Origin: Halorientalis salina
GTDB lineage: Archaea; Halobacteriota; Halobacteria; Halobacteriales; Haloarculaceae
Direction: 5' to 3'
DNA length: 64,000 nt
Assembly: GCF_005049285.1 (NCBI RefSeq)
Contig: NZ_SOSC01000003.1
Location: 248,001-312,000, forward strand
In this document: positions 28,728 through 36,957 of the stretch, in pieces
Numbering within the stretch: the first letter of the stretch is position 1
How the letters are laid out: each line of letters starts with the position of its first letter
Position numbers and translations under genes: made by a program
Notes under the pieces: generated by a model
Told to the model about the DNA's origin: nothing
The model's input: only the letters and a program-made list of their open reading frames with translations
Database searches by the model: none

Positions 28728-31088
28728 TCAGCCGTCGGTTTCGTCGGGAGCAACGATGTCGACGCCGCTCACCGTGAACCGAGCACCGCCGCCGTCGCTT
28801 TCGGACACGGAGACGGACCAGCCGTGCGCGTCCGCGATCGTCTCGACGATGTCGAGACCGAACCCGGTTCCCTCCTCAGTAGTGGAGTAGCTCGCCTCGA
28901 ACACCCGGTCTCGCTCGTCCGGTGGGATGCCGGGGCCGTCGTCAGCGACGTAGAACCCGGCCGGGTCGGCTTTCGCACCGTCCGGCGTCGACGGCCGGCT
29001 CCCGGTCGTCAGGCCGACGGTGACGGTCACGCCGTCGCCGGAGCTCTCCGAGTTTTCGCTCCCGGTAGCACCGTGCTCGACTGCGTCCTGACGAGCCTGC
29101 GAGTCAGGGCTCGTGGAGCCATGCTCGACTGCGTTGCGAAGGAGGTTCTCGAACAGCGAGTAGAGCCGGTTCCGGTCGGCGACGACGCTGGCGTCGGTCG
29201 ACACCGAGAGCGTGGACTCGCCGGTCCGGATCGTCGACCAGACCTCCCGTGCGACCGACTCGATCGCCACGGGTTCGGTCTCCTCGACCACGCGCCCCTG
29301 GCGGGCGAGTTCGAGCACGTCCTCGATGAGGTCGTCCATGCGGTCGAAGGCCGACCGGGCCTTCCGGTAGTGGAGGTCTTCACCGGTCTCGTGGAGCAGT
29401 TCGGTCCGTTCCCGGGCGACGGTGAGCGGCCCGCGGAGGTCGTGAGAGACGACGCTCGCGAACTCGTCGAGTCGTTCGTTCTGGCGTTCCAGTTCCCGTT
29501 CGTACTGTCGGCGTTCGGTGATATCGCGAACGACGCCGGCGGTCCCGCGGTAAGTGCCGTCGTCGTCAGTGAGGATGCGGAACCGGACCTCGCAGGGACG
29601 GGACTCGCCATCGGCCGTCTGCAGGTTGATGTCGAGCGAGCCCACGTCGCGGTCGGTCGTCCGCAACTCGTCACGGACCGCCAGGGCGTGTTCGACGTCC
29701 GCGTCGGAGAGGACGAGCGTCGCCGACGAGCCGACCAGGCGGTCGCGGTCGTAGCCGGTCAGGTCCGTCATCGCGTCGTTGACGGTGACGAACTCGAGGT
29801 CCTCGTCGGCGACGTAGACGCCGTCCCCGACCGTCTCGATCATCGTCTCGTACTGTTCGAGTTCGCGCTCGCGCTCCTTGCGGTCCGTGATGTCGACCAG
29901 CGCACCGAGCAGCGCTGGTTCACCCTCGTACTCGATGACGCCACTGTGAACCTCGAAGTCGAAGCGGCTGCCGTCCTTCCGGACGCCGGTCAGTTCGTAC
30001 TGCAACTGGCCCACGTCGCCCTGCTCGCGGCGACGGATGTTCTCGCGCAGTCTGTCGTGGTCTGCCTCGGCGACGATGTCGAAGGCAGTCATCCCGTCGG
30101 TGAGCTCCTCGGGCGTGTACCCGAAGATGCTGGCGGCTTTCGGGTTTATGTACTCGATGACGCCGTTCCGGATGATGTAGATGCCAAAGAGGTCCTGTTC
30201 GACGACGCGGCGATAGCGCTGTTTGGCCTGGCGGAGCTGTCCCTCGCGTTCCTTTTGCTCCGTGATGTCGGTAACGACCCCCTCGAGAACGGCAGTCCCG
30301 TCGTCGGCCGTGTCGACGGCCCGCCCCTGTTCCCAGACCCACCGAATATCGCCCTGCTTGGTCTCGATGCGGTACTCCAGTTTGTACGGAACGCCCTCCT
30401 CGATCGCGGCCTGGACCGCGTCCCAGACCTCCTGGCGGTCGTCGGGATGGATGACGTCTTCGGCGTAGGTGATCGCACCGGCCGTGAGTGCTTCCTTCGA
30501 ATACCCCGATATGTCGAGCGACCCGTCGCTGACGAACTCCATGGGCCAGTCGGGCTCGTTCCGACACCGGTAGACCATCCCCGGGAGGTTGCTCATCAGC
30601 GTCGAGAGCACGCGCTCGCTCTCTTCCAGCGCGTCGGCCGTGCGCTGTTCCCCGACGGCTCGCTCGATGCGGTTCGCGAGGACGGTGTACTGGTCGGTGC
30701 CGACTTCCTTCTGGAGGTAGTCCGTGACGCCGGCCGAGATGGCCTCGCTGGCGATCTCCTCGCTGCCTTTCCCGGTAAAGAGGATGAAGGGGAGATCGGG
30801 GTCGGACTCCCGGACGGCTTCGAGGAACTCGAGGCCGTTCATCCCGGGCATGTCGTAGTCGCTGACGATGCAGTCGATCGGTTCCTCGGCCAGTCGGTCG
30901 AGCGCCTCGGGCGCACTGGTCTCGGTGACGACCGAGAGGTGCTCCGAGGTCTTCTCCAGCCACAGCGCCGCCGTCTCGCCGAGGCTCGGTTCGTCGTCGA
31001 CGTGTAGCACGCGGATCCGCGTCGGGCCCGACGAAACCACCGATTCCCGGTCGACCCGGTCGTCCGCCCCGTCGCTCATTGAGCGCAT
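28728..31088 (-). CDS. Hybrid histidine kinase: receiver, three PAS domains, HisKA, HATPase
   Basis: The 786-residue soluble kinase starts with an intact receiver domain (acidic pair D31/D32, phosphoacceptor D77 in SDYDMPG, Lys in FTGKGSEEIA). Three PAS domains follow at about 155-285, 295-410 and 415-535. The HisKA H-box VVSHDLRGPL and HATPase motifs NAVEHG (N), DDGPGIPPDE (G1) and GTGFGLDIVE (G2) complete it. The N-box is followed by an extra loop that repeats its own sequence (AVEHGST...DAVEHGAT). No membrane segment is present, so it senses cytoplasmic signals. The start is either ATG 31088 or ATG 31079; an AT-rich ATTATA box near 31105-31112 supports a leaderless transcript for either. 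Confidence 0.9.
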   Translation of the reverse strand: MRSMSDGADDRVDRESVVSSGPTRIRVLHVDDEPSLGETAALWLEKTSEHLSVVTETSAPEALDRLAEEPIDCIVSDYDMPGMNGLEFLEAVRESDPDLPFILFTGKGSEEIASEAISAGVTDYLQKEVGTDQYTVLANRIERAVGEQRTADALEESERVLSTLMSNLPGMVYRCRNEPDWPMEFVSDGSLDISGYSKEALTAGAITYAEDVIHPDDRQEVWDAVQAAIEEGVPYKLEYRIETKQGDIRWVWEQGRAVDTADDGTAVLEGVVTDITEQKEREGQLRQAKQRYRRVVEQDLFGIYIIRNGVIEYINPKAASIFGYTPEELTDGMTAFDIVAEADHDRLRENIRRREQGDVGQLQYELTGVRKDGSRFDFEVHSGVIEYEGEPALLGALVDITDRKERERELEQYETMIETVGDGVYVADEDLEFVTVNDAMTDLTGYDRDRLVGSSATLVLSDADVEHALAVRDELRTTDRDVGSLDINLQTADGESRPCEVRFRILTDDDGTYRGTAGVVRDITERRQYERELERQNERLDEFASVVSHDLRGPLTVARERTELLHETGEDLHYRKARSAFDRMDDLIEDVLELARQGRVVEETEPVAIESVAREVWSTIRTGESTLSVSTDASVVADRNRLYSLFENLLRNAVEHGSTSPDSQARQDAVEHGATGSENSESSGDGVTVTVGLTTGSRPSTPDGAKADPAGFYVADDGPGIPPDERDRVFEASYSTTEEGTGFGLDIVETIADAHGWSVSVSESDGGGARFTVSGVDIVAPDETDG

Positions 31089-31143
31089 CTATGGCGGGTC
31101 GGTGTATAATTGTGTTCCCGATTCGACAGCTCGATATCCCGCC

Positions 31144-31608
31144 CTAGAGGTGTTCGCCCTGATAGGAACCGTCGTAGGTCCCCTCGTGGTCGGCACCCGC
31201 AAGGACCAGTTGAGCGATCCGTGCCCCGCGTTCGAGTTCGATGTCGTAGTGGACTTCGAGGAGTCCCTCACCGCGCCCCTCGTATCCCGCGTCCCAGACG
31301 GCCGTATCCAGCATGCAGGAGTTGCGCAACAGTGACGACCGGGGATAGAGGAAGCCGACGTGTTCCTCGGGGATGGTGATCGTCTCCCCGTACCGGACGA
31401 TGTAGCCGCCGGGCGGGAGCCGGTAGACGCCGTCCTCGTCGGGGTCGAGTTCCCGTCGGTCGCCGATGGTTTTGCCGTCACGTTCGAGACGCCCCGGACT
31501 CGTCTGTTCGAAGACGGCCCCGAGCGTGAGGTCGACGCCGTTGGGCTGAACCTGTGAGTCCCGAAGCTCGCCGAGCTGGTCGGCCAGGAACGCGCCACTC
31601 CTGAACAT
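31144..31608 (-). CDS. dut: Archaeal dUTP diphosphatase of the dCTP-deaminase fold
   Basis: The 154-residue protein matches the archaeal dUTPase subfamily of the Dcd/Dut fold. It starts MFRSGAFLADQLGELRDSQV and carries QPNGVDLTL, GFLYPRSSLLRNSCMLDTA and WDAGYEGRGEGLLEVH, with the nucleotide-binding tail AGADHEGTYDGSYQGEHL. It hydrolyses dUTP to dUMP, keeping uracil out of DNA. It is shorter than true dCTP deaminases (about 190 residues). Start ATG 31608 gives the conserved N-terminus; the Arg-rich in-frame extension upstream is not part of it. Confidence 0.9.
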   Translation of the reverse strand: MFRSGAFLADQLGELRDSQVQPNGVDLTLGAVFEQTSPGRLERDGKTIGDRRELDPDEDGVYRLPPGGYIVRYGETITIPEEHVGFLYPRSSLLRNSCMLDTAVWDAGYEGRGEGLLEVHYDIELERGARIAQLVLAGADHEGTYDGSYQGEHL

Positions 31609-31840
31609 GGCTGGTCGAGCAACGAGCGCGGGCAAAAACGTGCCGGTCCGGGCCGCCCGCCGCCGACGCCGGGCGTTTCGTGGGTTCGAAGGGAGAATGT
31701 AGCACATACCTCGGTAAAAAGCTGTTCGTGAAGGGGACGAAAGGCGTCTAAGGGATACTAGTACTGGGGGATTCGCCGGAATACACTAATTGGATTAACT
31801 CGCATGATTTATGTCCACGGACCGTCCACGCACAGACGTT

Positions 31841-33811
31841 ATGGGACAGACGCTTACGGAAAAGATTCTCGACGACCACCTCGTCGAGGGAGAACTCGAG
31901 ACCGGTGAGGAGATCGGTATCGAGATCGATCAGGTCCTCACACAGGACACGACTGGGACGCTCGTATGGCTGCAGTTCGAGGCGCTCGGCCTGGACGAAG
32001 TCCAGACCGAACTCGCCGCGCAGTACTGCGACCACCAGACCTACCAGTTCGACTTCAAGAACACGGACGACCACCGCTTCCTGCGCTCGGCGGCCGGCAC
32101 CTTCGGTGCGTACTTCTCCCGGCCCGGCAACGGTATCTGTCACAACGTCCACAAGGAGAACTTCGCCGCCCCCGGCAAGACGCTCCTGGGTTCGGACTCC
32201 CACACCCCGACCCCCGGCGGCCTCGGTCAGCTCGCCATCGGGTCCGGTGGCCTGGACGTCGCCGTCGCGATGGGTGGCGGCCCGTACTACATCGAGATGC
32301 CCGAAGTCGTCAACGTCCGACTCGAAGGCGAACTGCCCGCGTGGGCGACCGCCAAGGACGTCATCTTGGAGATGCTCCGTCGCCTCTCGGTCAAAGGCGG
32401 CGTCGGCAAGATCTTCGAGTACACCGGCCCGGGCGTCGAGAGCCTCTCGGTGCCCGAGCGGACGACCATCACCAACATGGGGACCGAGCTCGGTGCCACG
32501 TCCTCCGTGTTCCCGACCGACGAGCAGACCGAGGACTACCTCGCCCGTCAGGGTCGCGAGGACGAGTTCGTCGACATCGGCCCCGACGAGGACGCCGACT
32601 ACGACGACCAGATCGTCATCGACCTCTCGGATCTGGAGCCGCTCATCGCCGAGCCGTCGATGCCCGACAAGGTCGTCCCGGTCCGCGAAGTCGCGGGGCA
32701 GGACGTCGACCAGGTCATGATCGGTTCCTGTACGAACGGCGGCTACGAGGACATCCTCCCGAGCGCGAAGATGCTCGAAGGCCGCAGCATCGAGCCCGAC
32801 ACCGAGATGATCGTCGCACCCGGCTCGAAGAAGGCCAGCGAGATGCTCGCCCGTGAAGGCTGGACGGCCGAGATGATGGCCGCCGGCGTCAACTACTCCG
32901 AGGCGACGTGTGGTGCCTGTATCGGCATCGGCCACGTCCCCTCCAGCGACTCCGTCTCCCTGCGGACCTTCAACCGCAACTTCGAGGGTCGCTCCGGGAT
33001 CGAGGACGACAACGTCTACCTCTGTTCGCCCGAGGTCGCGACCGCCGCGGCCATCAAAGGCGAGATCGTCGACCCGCGTGACCTGGCCGACGAACTCGGC
33101 GACCTGGAGGACCCAGGCTTCGAGCTCCCCGACGCCTACGAGGGCGCGGAGAACGACATCATCACGCCGGACGACCCCGTCGACGACGAACTCGTCAAGG
33201 GGCCGAACATCGGCGACGTCCCGCTGAAAGACGAGCTCGACGCCCATCTCGAAGGGCCGACGCTCCTCAAGATGCCGGACAACATCACGACCGACCACAT
33301 CATCCCTGCAACGCAGGACATCCTGATGTACCGGTCGAACATCCCGAAGCTCTCCGAGTTCACGCTCTCGCGTGTCGACGAGGACTTCGCACAGCGCGCA
33401 CTCGACAGTGACGGCGGCTTCCTCGTCGCCGGCGAGAACTACGGTCAGGGGTCCTCCCGCGAGCACGCGGCCCTCTGTCCGATGTATCTCGGTGTCGAGG
33501 GCGTCCTCGCACAGAGCTTCGCCCGCATCCACAAGGCGAACCTCTTCAACTTCGGTCTCATCCCGCTCGAGATCGACGCCGAGGACTACGAGCAGATCGA
33601 GGAAGGCGACAACATCGAGATCGTCGACGACGTCGCCGAGGCGGTTCGGTCCGGCCAGGAGGAGTTCACCGTTCGCGTGAACGACGACTGGGAACTGACC
33701 GCCGAACTCGACGCCTCCGAGCGCGAACGCCAGATCCTCGCCGACGGTGGGAAGCTCTCCCACACGAAAAAGCAGGCCGAGGACGGCAGCGGCGCGCCTG
33801 CTGACGACTGA
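31841..33811 (+). CDS. Aconitate hydratase, short archaeal/mitochondrial-like type
   Basis: The 656-residue enzyme starts MGQTLTEKILDDHLVEG and is the form common in haloarchaea. Cluster-binding cysteines are in SCTNGGYEDI (near residue 295) and TCGACIGIGH (near 355). Substrate motifs GSDSHTPTPGG and GQGSSREHAA are present. Unlike the 904-residue AcnA at 1174 it lacks the long linker. It belongs to the TCA cycle unless AcnA carries that load. ATG 31841 is chosen over the one at 31811 because the family N-terminus starts there; a GATTTATG box centred near 31809 would place the transcript start just before it. The stop codon opens a 3' hairpin array. Confidence 0.93.
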   Translation: MGQTLTEKILDDHLVEGELETGEEIGIEIDQVLTQDTTGTLVWLQFEALGLDEVQTELAAQYCDHQTYQFDFKNTDDHRFLRSAAGTFGAYFSRPGNGICHNVHKENFAAPGKTLLGSDSHTPTPGGLGQLAIGSGGLDVAVAMGGGPYYIEMPEVVNVRLEGELPAWATAKDVILEMLRRLSVKGGVGKIFEYTGPGVESLSVPERTTITNMGTELGATSSVFPTDEQTEDYLARQGREDEFVDIGPDEDADYDDQIVIDLSDLEPLIAEPSMPDKVVPVREVAGQDVDQVMIGSCTNGGYEDILPSAKMLEGRSIEPDTEMIVAPGSKKASEMLAREGWTAEMMAAGVNYSEATCGACIGIGHVPSSDSVSLRTFNRNFEGRSGIEDDNVYLCSPEVATAAAIKGEIVDPRDLADELGDLEDPGFELPDAYEGAENDIITPDDPVDDELVKGPNIGDVPLKDELDAHLEGPTLLKMPDNITTDHIIPATQDILMYRSNIPKLSEFTLSRVDEDFAQRALDSDGGFLVAGENYGQGSSREHAALCPMYLGVEGVLAQSFARIHKANLFNFGLIPLEIDAEDYEQIEEGDNIEIVDDVAEAVRSGQEEFTVRVNDDWELTAELDASERERQILADGGKLSHTKKQAEDGSGAPADD

Positions 33812-33932
33812 CCACGTTTTTACTTCGGTGGGTTCGCTTCGCGAACCTCACCTCGTAAAAACGTGGGCGAAAAACACCTGCTCGCTCCCCGTTGGCTCGC
33901 GAGCAGAGAACCACCTCGCACGCTCCGCGTGC
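33809..33932 (+). terminator. Stop-linked T-tract and three-hairpin array after the aconitase
   Basis: The TGA stop runs directly into CCACGTTTTTAC (33812-33823), whose exact complement is at 33855-33866. Inside lies a second perfect stem, GGTTCGC/GCGAACC (33831-33847). Two more hairpins follow: CTGCTCGC/GCGAGCAG (33878-33906) and GCACGC/GCGTGC (33918-33932). The first 15 bases match the 3' ends of the exporter gene (4120) and the DUF151 gene (59895). It is probably a terminator or RNA-stabilising 3' structure. Confidence 0.65.
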
Positions 33933-34000
33933 TCGGCGGACGCTAATTCTCGATTTCTTTTGCCGCGCTATCGCTGACAGCGACATGTACCGAACAGTTC

Positions 34001-35326
34001 ATGATGGCGGAGCAACGTATCCGAGCCGTGCGCAGGACGATTCCGCGACGAGTGGTTCTCAGCGGCATCGCGGCCGGTGCAGCGGGACTGGCCGGCTGTT
34101 CGAGCGATAGCACGGGTACCACGGCGGACCCGGACGAGGAGTCGACGCCGGACAGCGACCGACCGGCGGAAGAGCAACCGGAGGAGGAGACGCCCACCGA
34201 CCGGGGAACGCCGGCACCGGTGGAAGCGACGGTCGTCGACACGACGGACCCGCCGGAGGACAGGGACATCGAGCCGTCGGTGACCTTCGAGATCACCAAC
34301 AACACCGACGAGCGGCTGCTGGCGGCGCGCATGGAGTACAAGGAGTCGGCCGTGGTCACGGGCACCTTCTTCGACCTGGCGCCCAACGAGACTCGGACCC
34401 ACGAGGTCGACTACCCCTATCCGGACCCGAACGACCCAGTCACAGTCCCCGACCAGTGGACCTGGTTCCCCGGAGACGACCTCAGTCGGTTCGAAGACGA
34501 CGCGCCCGCGGTCGAGCGGCCGGTGTCGACCGACGACGGCTGGTACCACGCGGTCGAGAACCGATCGGACATGGCTCTCGACGACGTGGAAGAGGTTCAG
34601 GCCATCGGCACCCACGACTTCAGGAACGACCTGGAACTCGACGGCGCGGTTTCGGACGGGCAGTTACTGATCGACACGGTCGAGTATCCGCCGGCCCCGT
34701 GGGAGTACAGTTGGGAGGTCGAACTGACTGGCGTAACCGGAACGGAGCGGTTCCCCGTGAGCGTCCCGCCGCTGGAGCCCTCGATCGAGGACGTGACCGT
34801 CGAGACGACGGAACTCGAGGAGGGCGACCGACAGTACGGGCTCCAGTCGGTGGACGTGGATATCGCCGGAGCGACCGGCGGACCGGTCTTCAACGCCGAG
34901 GTGCGGCTCTACCAGACCGGCGACAGCCTCCAGACGTACGACGGTGGCGAAGAGCCGGATTTCAACCCGATCGGCTGGGAGGACACGACCGCCCCGCGTG
35001 CGCCGTCGTTTCTCGGCCTCGCGGAGCTGACGGTCGGGGACGAGCACGACGGGGCCGATACGATCTTCGACGCTGGAGACACCGTCGATCGAAGCGACAT
35101 GACCCGGACCGTCTCGTTCCAGCGCGAAAACAGGAACGTTCGGGGTATCGTGTTGAGTCACCACAGCTTCGAGCCGATGGGAGACCGCGGTGCCGACGAG
35201 AAAATGGGACTCGACGGGTTCGAGTTACCGCTCGACGAGGACGAGCGAGTCGGGGCGATGCTCGTCTGCGGGAACTGCGTCCTGGACTACGAGACGTCGG
35301 CGTCGTTCGCCAGTCAGATCAAATAA
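34001..35326 (+). CDS. Tat lipoprotein of unknown function
   Basis: The 441-residue protein has a twin-arginine signal (RRTIPRRVVLSGIAAGAAG) ending in the lipobox LAGC at about residue 33, then a Thr/Asp/Glu/Pro-rich linker to about 80. It should be lipid-anchored outside the membrane. Two or three beta-rich modules follow: VTFEITNNTDERLLAARMEY near 95 looks like an FxLYD or CARDB-type extracellular domain, and WEYSWEVELTGVTGTE near 245 a second. Near the end, CGNCVLDYE has a CxxC pair. I cannot assign a function. Confidence 0.75.
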   Translation: MMAEQRIRAVRRTIPRRVVLSGIAAGAAGLAGCSSDSTGTTADPDEESTPDSDRPAEEQPEEETPTDRGTPAPVEATVVDTTDPPEDRDIEPSVTFEITNNTDERLLAARMEYKESAVVTGTFFDLAPNETRTHEVDYPYPDPNDPVTVPDQWTWFPGDDLSRFEDDAPAVERPVSTDDGWYHAVENRSDMALDDVEEVQAIGTHDFRNDLELDGAVSDGQLLIDTVEYPPAPWEYSWEVELTGVTGTERFPVSVPPLEPSIEDVTVETTELEEGDRQYGLQSVDVDIAGATGGPVFNAEVRLYQTGDSLQTYDGGEEPDFNPIGWEDTTAPRAPSFLGLAELTVGDEHDGADTIFDAGDTVDRSDMTRTVSFQRENRNVRGIVLSHHSFEPMGDRGADEKMGLDGFELPLDEDERVGAMLVCGNCVLDYETSASFASQIK

Positions 35327-35359
35327 AATCAGTCGTCGGGCCGGTCGTCGCGGTGTGTC

Positions 35360-35441
35360 ATACGGAATGCTGTAGAACGTTTCCGCATCGACCGCCCGAC
35401 TGCGGGCGGTCGTAGCGGTAAACAGCTACAGCAAACCGTAT
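35360..35441. repeat. 82-bp nested palindrome, copy A (3'-end element)
   Basis: A long interrupted palindrome with four nested arms: ATACGG/CCGTAT, GCTGTAG/CTACAGC, GTTTCCGC/GCGGTAAAC (imperfect) and GACCGCCCG/GCGGGCGGTC, with a 2-3 base loop. A homologous copy lies at 51590-51672. In both, the minus-strand stop codon TGA of a different gene sits eight bases beyond the second arm, in the shared string GGCCTGA. It also lies 33 bp after the lipoprotein stop on the other strand, so it could serve both convergent genes as a terminator. Confidence 0.75.
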
Positions 35442-35683
35442 CAGGCCACGAGCCCGTGCCAGTCGCAGTCCACACACCCCAGCAGTCCCTGGCCGTCGAC
35501 GACACTGCTCTCACACTCGGGACAGGTCGAGACGTCGATCGACACGGTCTCGTAGTCGACAGTCAGCCGGTCTACCACCGTCACATCGGTCGGTTCGTGT
35601 TGAAGCACCATCTGGAGACACCTCGGGTCGAGATACCACGCCACCACCTCGTGACGCCGTTCGACCGCACCCGTAACTACCAC
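35441..35683 (-). CDS. Small zinc-ribbon protein
   Basis: The product is up to 80 residues. The C-terminal part has two CxxC knuckles, STCPECESSV and GLLGCVDCDW, spaced as in a rubredoxin-like zinc ribbon. The start is uncertain. The GTG at 35683 fits a leaderless transcript from the TTTATATAC-like box at 35706-35715, whereas ATG 35611 (MVLQHEPTDV) gives a 56-residue form with its own TATA box at about 35688-35697. The stop TGA is embedded in palindrome A. It may bind nucleic acid or a protein partner; function is unknown. Confidence 0.6.
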   Translation of the reverse strand: MVVTGAVERRHEVVAWYLDPRCLQMVLQHEPTDVTVVDRLTVDYETVSIDVSTCPECESSVVDGQGLLGCVDCDWHGLVA

Positions 35684-35990
35684 CCGTTCATATAAATCGA
35701 TGACCGTTTATATACCCCCGAACCGCCGGACGTGAGTCGGTCGGCGTGATGGCCTTATATGCATATTAGCACCATCGTCCGCGGGGCGGACTGGTCAGTG
35801 TGGCCACTGGCAGAACAGTCAGTGGAGTGGGGTCACGCTGTTTCGAGAGTGGTGGCTCGGGAAAGGTCCTCGTCACAAGGGGCTCAGAGGGGGTAACTGT
35901 TCGTCACTGCCACCAGTGGTAGTTTCTAGTCCGTGGCTGAAAAGCAATCCGTTCGGCCACCAACCAGTAGTACTTATTTTGTGAGGAGTG
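35684..35990. other. Gene-free AT-richer segment with promoter boxes, small hairpin and direct repeat
   Basis: No convincing gene. It holds two TATA-like boxes for the leftward zinc-ribbon gene (near 35692 and 35711), a perfect ATATGCATAT palindrome near 35758, the hairpin GTCCGC/GCGGAC near 35781, and copy 1 of the 72-bp direct repeat (35883-35954) that brackets hicBA. Confidence 0.6.
35883..35954. repeat. 72-bp direct repeat, copy 1 (left of hicBA)
   Basis: It matches 36633-36704 at 63 of 72 positions without gaps. A 25-bp identical block starts CTCAGAGGGGGTAACT and a 23-bp identical block ends CAATCCGTTC; the differences are concentrated in the middle. The repeats are in the same orientation, 750 bp apart, and enclose hicBA. 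Confidence 0.8.
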
Positions 35991-36236
35991 TCATCGGCTC
36001 TGATCAACCCACTCGCAGAACGAATGAAAGTCTTCAGCACCGGCCTGGTCGGCAATATCCTGCAGTGTTCCTGTCGGAATCGGGTCTGCTTTCGGAACCG
36101 TCACAGTCCGAACCTCGCCAGTGTCTGGGTTCTCGTACCGGAGTGTCGTATGGCTTCCCTTGCCACCGACGGGGACGAACCCGTGTTTAGTGAGTGCTTT
36201 GAGTACGTCCGTCGAAGAAAACGTCGTCCGGACCAC
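35991..36236 (-). CDS. hicA: HicA-type toxin (mRNA interferase)
   Basis: The 81-residue protein starts at GTG 36236, one base after the hicB stop. It has the HicA dsRBD-like fold signature STDVLKALTKHGFVPVGGKG followed by SHTTLRYENP, with the catalytic His in KGSH, and a TVPKADPIPTGTLQDI strand-helix end. HicA toxins cleave mRNA and are neutralised by HicB. The gene order antitoxin-toxin (hicB first) is less usual than hicAB but known. The longer in-frame extension upstream overlaps hicB and is not real. Confidence 0.85.
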   Translation of the reverse strand: MVRTTFSSTDVLKALTKHGFVPVGGKGSHTTLRYENPDTGEVRTVTVPKADPIPTGTLQDIADQAGAEDFHSFCEWVDQSR

Positions 36237-36237
36237 G

Positions 36238-36516
36238 TTATTCCAGCCACGGCGGCGGGCCGTCACTGCCGATCTCGACATCGATGCCCTGCTCGGCGAG
36301 ATATGCCTCGGGATCATCGATCTCCTCACCCTCACCAAAGTGGCTATCGAGGGCATCGGCGAGCTGGCGGAGTGCTTCAACTTCGGTATCGCCGAACGAT
36401 GCGACACCGGATTCGACGTGCCGTGCAGTCACGCGGCCGTCGTCCTCGTGGACGAACTCGACACCTGCCGGCGGTGTGCGGTCACCATCACCGCCACCGT
36501 CGGCGTCTGTGCTCAT
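36238..36516 (-). CDS. hicB: HicB-type antitoxin
   Basis: The 92-residue acidic protein has the degenerate RNase-H-like HicB core: VEFVHEDDGRVTARHVESGVASFGDTEVEALRQLADALD. It starts at ATG 36516 (MSTDADGGGDGD) about 25-30 bp downstream of a CTTATG box near 36544, so it is nearly leaderless. It should bind and inhibit HicA encoded one base downstream. No separate C-terminal DNA-binding domain is obvious, so autoregulation would need another element. Confidence 0.8.
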   Translation of the reverse strand: MSTDADGGGDGDRTPPAGVEFVHEDDGRVTARHVESGVASFGDTEVEALRQLADALDSHFGEGEEIDDPEAYLAEQGIDVEIGSDGPPPWLE

Positions 36517-36957
36517 ACCTGAAATCAGGGTAGAGTCGTACATAAGTCCTCGGCCATCCAGATGAAGCCAACTGAAAGCTAATCATTGTCGAGATCCCGC
36601 CAAAACGACCGATCTATTAATAGAAACTGGGTCTCAGAGGGGGTAACTGTTCGTCACGGCCACCAGAAACAGGTTGCAGTTCGTGGCTGAAAAGCAATCC
36701 GTTCCCGCACCAGTTCCAGATCACACAGATGAGACTATCGTGAACGACGTGAGTCGTCATCACTACCACTTTGCGGACGGAATCAGATACAATCGCAAGA
36801 AAGAGTACAGCCAGTGCGGTCGCGGTGAGTACAGGCACCGTTGCCATTGTTGACACTTGGCAGTCAGCAACCCCCTGTTCAGCGTAGAACGTGATTGTCA
36901 GCCGGAACTGGTGGCAGAACATATAAACCGGAGTCTGGCAATGTTGACGCAATTACG
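36517..36957. other. Gene-poor segment containing direct repeat copy 2
   Basis: It lies between hicB (leftward) and the PiT gene (rightward). It contains the hicB promoter region, repeat copy 2 (36633-36704) and AT-richer DNA. A leftward frame (36847 to 36617) would encode a short hydrophobic segment followed by a tail, GLLFSHELQPVSGGRDEQL, that copy 1 also encodes in part. I regard this as repeat-derived rather than a gene. A TATATAAAC-like box near 36920 probably serves the PiT gene. Confidence 0.5.
36633..36704. repeat. 72-bp direct repeat, copy 2 (right of hicBA)
   Basis: Gap-free partner of 35883-35954 (63/72 identical). It sits 117 bp upstream of the hicB start. Together the two copies delimit a segment of about 820 bp holding only hicBA. 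Confidence 0.8.

Noticed and set aside
28695-31007. 770-codon plus-strand frame opposite the histidine kinase
   Set aside because: The minus-strand kinase has all catalytic boxes; the plus frame has none.
31748-33763. 671-codon minus-strand frame opposite the second aconitase
   Set aside because: Composition is Val/Asp/Arg mirror sequence with no motifs, while the plus strand encodes a complete aconitase.
36617-36847. Leftward 76-codon frame with a hydrophobic segment
   Set aside because: Half of it is the 72-bp repeat, which encodes the same tail near hicA where it overlaps a real gene; there is no promoter or homology I can recognise.
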